Positions 5,457-9,933 of a stretch of DNA of 9,933 nucleotides are shown piece by piece (positions within the stretch are counted from its first letter, which is position 1; each line of letters starts with the position of its first letter). The stretch is from positions 1 to 9,933 of the forward strand of contig CAKZUU010000073.1 of the NCBI GenBank assembly GCA_937922175.1, in the 5' to 3' direction. The DNA is from an uncultured Gemmataceae bacterium (GTDB lineage Bacteria > Planctomycetota > Planctomycetia > Gemmatales > Gemmataceae). Made by a program: the position numbers and the translations under genes. The notes under the pieces are model-generated. The model did not search any database and was not told where the DNA came from. It saw nothing but the letters and a program-made list of their open reading frames with translations.

Positions 5457-6371
5457 TCACGGGTTCGGGAGAAGAGGAGCAGCAGTCGGCTCCGAGGTCA
5501 ACACGATCTCTGTCCCGACGCCACGATCCGTGAAAATCTCCAGCAGCAGCGAGTGCCTCAATCGACCGTCAATCAGGTGCGTTTTGTGAACTCCACCCCG
5601 CAAACTTTCTAAACAGGCTTCCACTTTGGGAATCATGCCCGAATCAATCACCCCCTTGGCGATCAACTCGTGACATTGGGTCGAGTCGAGGCAGGGTATT
5701 AGCGACGTGGGATCATGCCGATCGGCAAGGATTCCCGGCGTATCGCTCAGAAACACCAACTTCTCTGCCCTCAGTTCAACGGCGACGGCAGCGGCCGCCG
5801 TGTCCGCGTTAACGTTGAGCCAGCCTCCCTGATCGTCGATCGCGACCGAGGGAATGATGGGAATGACTCCGCCGGCACAGAAATCGTCGATGAGACGACG
5901 GTCCACCCGTGTGACACGACCGACTCGGCCTAAATCTAACGGTTCACCGGAACTCCCCGGCAGCCACAACTTCTCGCCAAACAGCGCTTGCATCGGGCCG
6001 GTGTGCATACCGACCGCTCGACCGCCCAAGTGACGGATCTGTCGCACGATGTCGGCGTTGATTTCGTGGCAAAGCACTCGCACCACGATGGCCAGTGTCT
6101 CGGGATCGGTGACCCGCCGCCCCTGCACCTTGACGGGTCGCAAGCCGGCTTGTGCCATCGCGCGATCGATCGGCTTGCCTCCGCCATGAACGAGCACTGG
6201 CCGCATCCCGACCGCTGCCATGAAGACGACGTCTTGCAGCGTGGCCGTCAACGCCGACGGATCTTCCATGGCGCTGCCGCCCAGCTTGATCACCGTCCGC
6301 CGGTCGCGGAAATTCTGAATGTAGCTCAACGCCTCGATGAGGACATCGGCTTTACGGATGGCGTCATCCAT
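5457..6371 (-). CDS. argB: Acetylglutamate kinase, probably arginine-sensitive
   Basis: A 304-residue amino-acid kinase that phosphorylates N-acetylglutamate, the second and usually the controlled step of arginine synthesis. Landmarks are KLGGSAM (29-35), VHGGGKPID (61-69), GRRVTD (84-89), the substrate-binding LNVNAD (185-190), LSDTPGIL (208-215) and GMIPKVEACL (245-254) with its conserved Lys249. The N-terminal helix (about 2-22, IRKADVLIEALSYIQNF) and the C-terminal block HSLLLEIFTDRGVGTEI (273-289) match features of hexameric, arginine-inhibited kinases, so feedback inhibition by arginine is inferred. An open frame continues 32 codons upstream to an ATG at 6467, but those residues do not resemble the family. 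The ATG at 6371 gives the usual length. No clear ribosome-binding site precedes either start, so the start is less certain than the function. Confidence 0.94.
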   Translation of the reverse strand: MDDAIRKADVLIEALSYIQNFRDRRTVIKLGGSAMEDPSALTATLQDVVFMAAVGMRPVLVHGGGKPIDRAMAQAGLRPVKVQGRRVTDPETLAIVVRVLCHEINADIVRQIRHLGGRAVGMHTGPMQALFGEKLWLPGSSGEPLDLGRVGRVTRVDRRLIDDFCAGGVIPIIPSVAIDDQGGWLNVNADTAAAAVAVELRAEKLVFLSDTPGILADRHDPTSLIPCLDSTQCHELIAKGVIDSGMIPKVEACLESLRGGVHKTHLIDGRLRHSLLLEIFTDRGVGTEIVLTSEPTAAPLLPNP

Positions 6372-6515
6372 CGTCGTCGAGTACGGTCGAAGAAAAAAGG
6401 TGAGGTATTCCCGCCTGGCCTCCTCGTCAAGATGTCCACCCGCCGGCGAGATTCGACCGCTGTGCATCTCTTTGCATTGGGGGACGGTGCGGAGTGCCGT
6501 CGATCGGGGCTTCTT

Positions 6516-6540
6516 GAGTCGCCCTCGGGAGGGCCGACTC
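6516..6540. other. Strong stem-loop in the argB-yajC divergent region
   Basis: The outer arms GAGTC (6516-6520) and GACTC (6536-6540) and the inner arms GCCCT (6521-6525) and AGGGC (6530-6534) make ten pairs with one bulged base and a short loop. Neither strand has a T-run after the stem, so it is not a standard terminator. In a leftward transcript it would lie in the argB leader, about 145 bases before the ATG. Confidence 0.5.
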
Positions 6541-6544
6541 CACC

Positions 6545-6573
6545 TTGCCCCAAGCCAGGACGGGTCTTAGACT
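6545..6573 (+). promoter_or_regulatory. Candidate promoter of yajC-secDF
   Basis: TTGCCC (6545-6550) and TAGACT (6568-6573) are separated by 17 bases; each matches four of six consensus bases. Transcription would begin near 6580, about 47 bases before the preferred yajC start. Motif evidence only. Confidence 0.3.
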
Positions 6574-6626
6574 AGTTGTTTCCGTAGCGTCATCAAACCA
6601 TGGGTTTTCCGGATCTGGCAGCCGTT

Positions 6627-6971
6627 ATGGAATTCACGCTCTTGTGGGCGCAAGGGGAGAACGCAGGGCAAGGCGGATTAGGGCCCTTGCCCATGCTGAT
6701 TATCATGATGGTCGCAGCGGTCCTTTTCCTCTTTCTGCCGATGCGGCGGCAGCACAAGCAACATCAACAGATGCTCACCGGATTGAAACGGAACGATCGG
6801 GTGGTGACCAGCGGAGGAATCGTTGGTGTCGTCGTCGATATCCGCGATCGAAAAGAAGGTGAGACTCGCGACGATGAGTTGGTCCTCCGCGTCGATGATC
6901 AGACAAATACGCGAATTCGAGTATTGAAAAGCAGTGTCGTGCGCGTCTACCCTTCGGGTTCCGAAGGCTAA
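6627..6971 (+). CDS. yajC: Preprotein translocase accessory subunit YajC
   Basis: A 114-residue inner-membrane protein that associates with SecDF and the SecYEG channel. It has a short N-terminal segment, one membrane span (about 20-38) ending in MRRQHKQHQQML, and the family's cytoplasmic domain: LKRNDRVVTSGGIVGVVVDI (53-72), then a beta-rich stretch ending RIRVLKSSVVRV (96-107). Length and layout match the family (about 110 residues). The frame begins earlier at an ATG at 6600, which would add nine residues. Neither start has a clear ribosome-binding site; the ATG at 6627 is preferred because the residues that follow fit the usual YajC N-terminus. It lies 84 bases before secDF, the usual partner order. 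Confidence 0.92.
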   Translation: MEFTLLWAQGENAGQGGLGPLPMLIIMMVAAVLFLFLPMRRQHKQHQQMLTGLKRNDRVVTSGGIVGVVVDIRDRKEGETRDDELVLRVDDQTNTRIRVLKSSVVRVYPSGSEG

Positions 6972-6983
6972 CCAACCCGAACG

Positions 6984-7035
6984 GGATCGGAAGATCCATG
7001 TCACCCAAGCACGGTCGCTTGGGAAACGCGGTTTC
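6984..7035 (+). other. Three consecutive hairpins between yajC and secDF
   Basis: Stem 1 is GGATC (6984-6988) with GATCC (6993-6997) around a GGAA tetraloop. Stem 2 is CCCAAGC (7004-7010) with GCTTGGG (7017-7023) around six bases. Stem 3 is GAAAC (7023-7027) with GTTTC (7031-7035) around GCG, sharing one base with stem 2. No T-run follows, so termination is not indicated. They fill most of the 84-base gap and end 20 bases before the secDF ATG. Confidence 0.5.
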
Positions 7036-7055
7036 AACGAGCGAGTGTGAATCCC

Positions 7056-9933
7056 ATGTCCACGTTGTCCAGCATGATTTGGATTGTCTTCGGCATCGTC
7101 ACAGTAGGGGCGATCATCTACGGGCTGTTCCGACCGGTCAGTCGATTATACTGGCGGGTTGTTTTCAGCGTGTTGCCCGTTCTTCTGGGTGCCTTGGTGG
7201 TGACCCAGGCGGTGGTGAAATACAACCGCGGCCTGGGGGGATTCAATTTGGGCGTCGATCTCGTCGGGGGCACGATCCTGATTTACGAGATCGACCCCGA
7301 TCATCAAATGGCCGAAGGCTATAAACCGAGTGATTTGGCGGCCGCGCTCAAACGGCGGATCGACCCGAACGACCTGTACAACGTGACCATCCGACCCTTG
7401 AGCGATACCCGTATTGAAATCATCCTTCCGACGGGTGGGGCTGCTCAAGCGCAAAAGGCGCAGGCGGCTTGGAATGACATCCTCGATCAAGTCAACAGCC
7501 ACTATGCCGAGAAACTCGGCGGTGAACGGGTCGAAACTCCCCGTGGGTTGGTTAATGACCTCGCCGATGTTGTCTTCAATCGGATCGACGCTCGTGAATG
7601 GCGGAAGGTGTTGGCGGAAGTGAAGGCGAAGTGGCCGGCCCTTCAGAACGCGCCCGATGCCCCCATCGACAGCATTCCACCAGGGGCGCGGGAGCGGCTC
7701 ATCGAAGTGGTGCAAAAGGCGACGGCTCAGGCCGCCAAGCGGGAAGAGATTGAAGACATCATCAACGCTCACTACCAACCCGTGCGGCTCGAAGAGGTCC
7801 GGGAATACGTGCGAAGTGTGGCCGGCTCGGGACAGCAGCGAAAAGACGTCACAGGCGAAGAAGTCGAGGCGATCAAAGCAAAGATTCGGCAGGTCGGCAG
7901 CCTGGAGTTTCGGGTCTTGGCCAATGATGTAGACGATAAACCCGTCTTCGATGCCGTTCGTGCCCACTTCAACAACCCGACAAATCCGGCAGCGTTCGCC
8001 GAAGAGTTGGAGCGTCGAGCGCGAAACGGTCAACCGCCGCCTCTGCCGACGCCGGAGGACGGCAGCAACGATTGGCCGACCACCCGCGAAGACGTTTTGG
8101 GTCGGGCGTCGTACGAGTGGGTCGAGTTGGGTCGGCAAGAACGGGAGAGTTTGGGGTTATCGAATCGGTTCGAGTCGGAACCGAGCGAGTTGTGGCTGCG
8201 GATGCGCGAAGCCCGGGAGAAGAATCAAGTCGCCGTGGTTCCCGGCACGCAGATCCTCTTGTTCAGTCGCAAATGCCAAAACGTGAAGTTATCGGAGAAA
8301 GAGCGGGAAAGCAAGAAGTACGAGTACTTCGTGTTGACGCGGCTGCCGGAGGTCGATCCGGACACGGGAGAGCGTTTGTCCGTGACGGGCCAGGACCTGG
8401 TGGATGCGCGACCGGGGTTTGACGAGAAGCAGAACCTGGCCGTGGATTTCGCCTTCAACAGCCAAGGTGCCCGGCGCTTCCAAATCATGACGTCGAAGAA
8501 TCTTCCCAGCGGGGGCTTCGGCCGACTTCTCGCGGTCATTTTGGATGGCTACGTTGAATCAGCGGCAACGGTGCAATCGACGATCTCCAGCCGTGGTCAG
8601 ATCCACGGCAACTACACGCAGGAAAAAGTCGATGCCCTCGTGTCGGTTCTGCGATCTGGGGCGTTGCCGGCGACTTTGAAACCGCTGCCCGTCTCCGAAA
8701 ACACGATCGGCCCAACGTTGGGGCAAGATACGATTGAGAGCGGATTGCGTGCCGTCGCGTGGGCGTTTATCGCCGTCCTCGCTTTCATGTGTGTCTACTA
8801 CCGCTTTGCCGGCGTCGTGGCCACGATCGCTCTGTTGTCCAATCTGTTATTGACCGTTGCGTTCATGGTCTTCGTCAACGCGACCTTTACTCTGCCCGGC
8901 TTGGCCGGATTAGTGCTGATGCTGGGCATGGCGGTTGATGCCAACGTCCTCATCTACGAACGGCTCCGCGAGGAACGCGAAAAGGGCGCCTCACTGCTTC
9001 TGGCCCTGCGGAACGGCTATGAGCGAGCTTTCCCCGCCATCATCGACACGCACCTGACGAGTATTTTCACGGCAATCATTCTTTACACCGTAGGCAACGA
9101 TCAACTGAAGGGGTTCGGCGTCTCGTTGGCATCCGGCCTGACGATCAGCCTCTTCACCGCCTTGTTTGTGACTCGAACCATCTTCGAACTGTGGGCACAG
9201 GCCAACCTGCTGAAAAAACTCAGCATGTTGCGATTGTTCGCCCGACCGAATATCAACTTCATGCGCGTTCGACATTACTGGTTCGCGGCGACGGTGACTC
9301 TCAGCGTCTTGGGATTCGCCATTTTCATGCTGCGAGGTCCGGCGGGGCTGAATATCGATTTCGTCGGCGGAACAGCGTTCGGCGGTCAACTCAAGGAACC
9401 CGCGGACATCAGCGAGTTGCGTCGCCTGCTCGGCGACGCCCGACAAGAAAAAGTCTTGGCGGTCGCGCAGGTGCAGCAACTTGACGATTCAGGCCGAAGC
9501 TTCTCCGTGACCTATCGGGACGGCCAATCGCAAAAAGTCATGTTGGCAAATAAACCCGCCGGGTCGACACGCTTGGAACTCGAAGCCGACGTCGCCCGTC
9601 GTGCTTCTCGTCTGCCGGATTGGTCCGTAGAGCAGATTTTCCTCTCGAGCGAGCCGAATACCGAAGGTAAAAGCCGCTTCTTCAACGTTCGGACGACAGA
9701 AAAAGAGGTGGACCTGGTCTTCATCACGATCAGCCGACTTCTCCGCGATGACCAAGGGCAGAGCTTGTTGAAGCAAGTCCATGTCACTCGGCAGGAGCTG
9801 GCGAATCGTCGGGCAAAGGTCGAATTCGACGATGATGCCTCGCCGGGATTCATCAAGGTCTTGTTGGGACGAGAGTTGGCCGCTCTCGGGATCAGCGATC
9901 CGGCCTTTGAGGTCGTGGGCGAGGGAGAGCAGA
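7056..9933 (+). CDS. secDF: Fused protein translocase subunits SecD-SecF (runs off right edge)
   Basis: An open frame of 959 codons with no stop before the window ends. SecDF uses the proton gradient to pull exported proteins through SecYEG. There are two N-terminal hydrophobic segments (about 7-25 and 35-54), then the SecD motif LGVDLVGGT (65-73). A very large, charged, mostly helical first periplasmic domain follows, containing GSLEFRVLAN (281-290) and the VTGQDLVDARPGFDE to GALPATLKPLP region (443-545). Membrane spans lie at about 566-582, 587-607, 613-633, 661-680 and 686-706. GMAVDANVLIYERLREE (624-640) includes Asp628, equivalent to the proton-path Asp of SecD. The join is near 725-742. 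SecF then begins with a span (743-759) and NIDFVGGT (766-773). The rest of SecF, including its own conserved Asp and Arg, lies outside. The start ATG at 7056 lacks a strong ribosome-binding site; GTG at 7047 is an in-frame alternative. Confidence 0.95.
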   Translation, partial: MSTLSSMIWIVFGIVTVGAIIYGLFRPVSRLYWRVVFSVLPVLLGALVVTQAVVKYNRGLGGFNLGVDLVGGTILIYEIDPDHQMAEGYKPSDLAAALKRRIDPNDLYNVTIRPLSDTRIEIILPTGGAAQAQKAQAAWNDILDQVNSHYAEKLGGERVETPRGLVNDLADVVFNRIDAREWRKVLAEVKAKWPALQNAPDAPIDSIPPGARERLIEVVQKATAQAAKREEIEDIINAHYQPVRLEEVREYVRSVAGSGQQRKDVTGEEVEAIKAKIRQVGSLEFRVLANDVDDKPVFDAVRAHFNNPTNPAAFAEELERRARNGQPPPLPTPEDGSNDWPTTREDVLGRASYEWVELGRQERESLGLSNRFESEPSELWLRMREAREKNQVAVVPGTQILLFSRKCQNVKLSEKERESKKYEYFVLTRLPEVDPDTGERLSVTGQDLVDARPGFDEKQNLAVDFAFNSQGARRFQIMTSKNLPSGGFGRLLAVILDGYVESAATVQSTISSRGQIHGNYTQEKVDALVSVLRSGALPATLKPLPVSENTIGPTLGQDTIESGLRAVAWAFIAVLAFMCVYYRFAGVVATIALLSNLLLTVAFMVFVNATFTLPGLAGLVLMLGMAVDANVLIYERLREEREKGASLLLALRNGYERAFPAIIDTHLTSIFTAIILYTVGNDQLKGFGVSLASGLTISLFTALFVTRTIFELWAQANLLKKLSMLRLFARPNINFMRVRHYWFAATVTLSVLGFAIFMLRGPAGLNIDFVGGTAFGGQLKEPADISELRRLLGDARQEKVLAVAQVQQLDDSGRSFSVTYRDGQSQKVMLANKPAGSTRLELEADVARRASRLPDWSVEQIFLSSEPNTEGKSRFFNVRTTEKEVDLVFITISRLLRDDQGQSLLKQVHVTRQELANRRAKVEFDDDASPGFIKVLLGRELAALGISDPAFEVVGEGEQ

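Larger units (their letters stand above)
6372..6626. other. Divergent intergenic region between argB and yajC
   Basis: The region must drive argB leftward and yajC rightward. No gene is evident. A strong stem-loop lies at 6516-6540. A possible yajC promoter is TTGCCC (6545-6550), then 17 bases, then TAGACT (6568-6573). On the minus strand TTGACG (6430-6425) resembles a -35, but no good -10 follows at the right distance. No ArgR-type operator was recognised. Confidence 0.4.

Noticed and set aside
5988..6575. 195-codon plus-strand frame over the start of argB
   Set aside because: Opposite strand of conserved ArgB coding sequence, with low-complexity His/Arg-rich translation and no family signature.
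7146..8138. 330-codon open frame on the minus strand inside secDF
   Set aside because: It is antisense to an unmistakable SecD coding sequence, and its translation resembles no family; long antisense frames are common in GC-rich genes.

Overview
The window looks like chromosomal DNA from a planctomycete, most likely a Gemmata-like lineage. This is inference from three things: a Trp-rich WxxGxW-repeat secreted protein, an ArgD and an acetylglutamate kinase that resemble planctomycete versions, and a SecD-SecF fusion with a very large first periplasmic domain and an extra N-terminal hydrophobic segment. GC content is moderately high. No sequence search was possible, so the lineage is a judgement from remembered family features.

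Layout, left to right. Positions 1-63 (minus) hold the first 21 codons of rpsB (ribosomal protein S2), which runs off the left edge. Its GTG start has a strong Shine-Dalgarno. About 110 bases upstream lies a sigma70-like promoter with a 17-base spacer, and the predicted transcript opens with a stem-loop. Positions 511-2481 (plus) encode a 656-residue probable exported protein with tandem WxxGxW repeats, a Gly/Trp-rich centre and a Pro/Ser-rich tail containing a 32-residue period.

Positions 2494-6371 (minus) form a compact cluster transcribed argB -> argD -> argF -> rph. It contains acetylglutamate kinase, acetylornithine aminotransferase, ornithine carbamoyltransferase and RNase PH. The argF stop and rph start overlap in ATGA. 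The three arg enzymes carry out steps 2, 4 and 6 of arginine synthesis from glutamate; the other steps are not encoded here. The YXWGXW gene and rph converge with only 12 bases between them and no visible terminator.

A divergent region (6372-6626) separates the arg cluster from the plus-strand protein-export genes: yajC (6627-6971) and a secDF fusion (7056 to beyond 9933). The secDF gene continues past the right edge, so the SecF part is cut before its second membrane segment. The 84-base yajC-secDF gap holds three consecutive small hairpins.

Most genes are housekeeping. I see no CRISPR array, transposon, phage gene, tRNA or defence system. The points most worth a second look are the structured rpsB leader, the repeat architecture of the YXWGXW protein, the intergenic hairpins, and the topology of the SecDF N-terminus.
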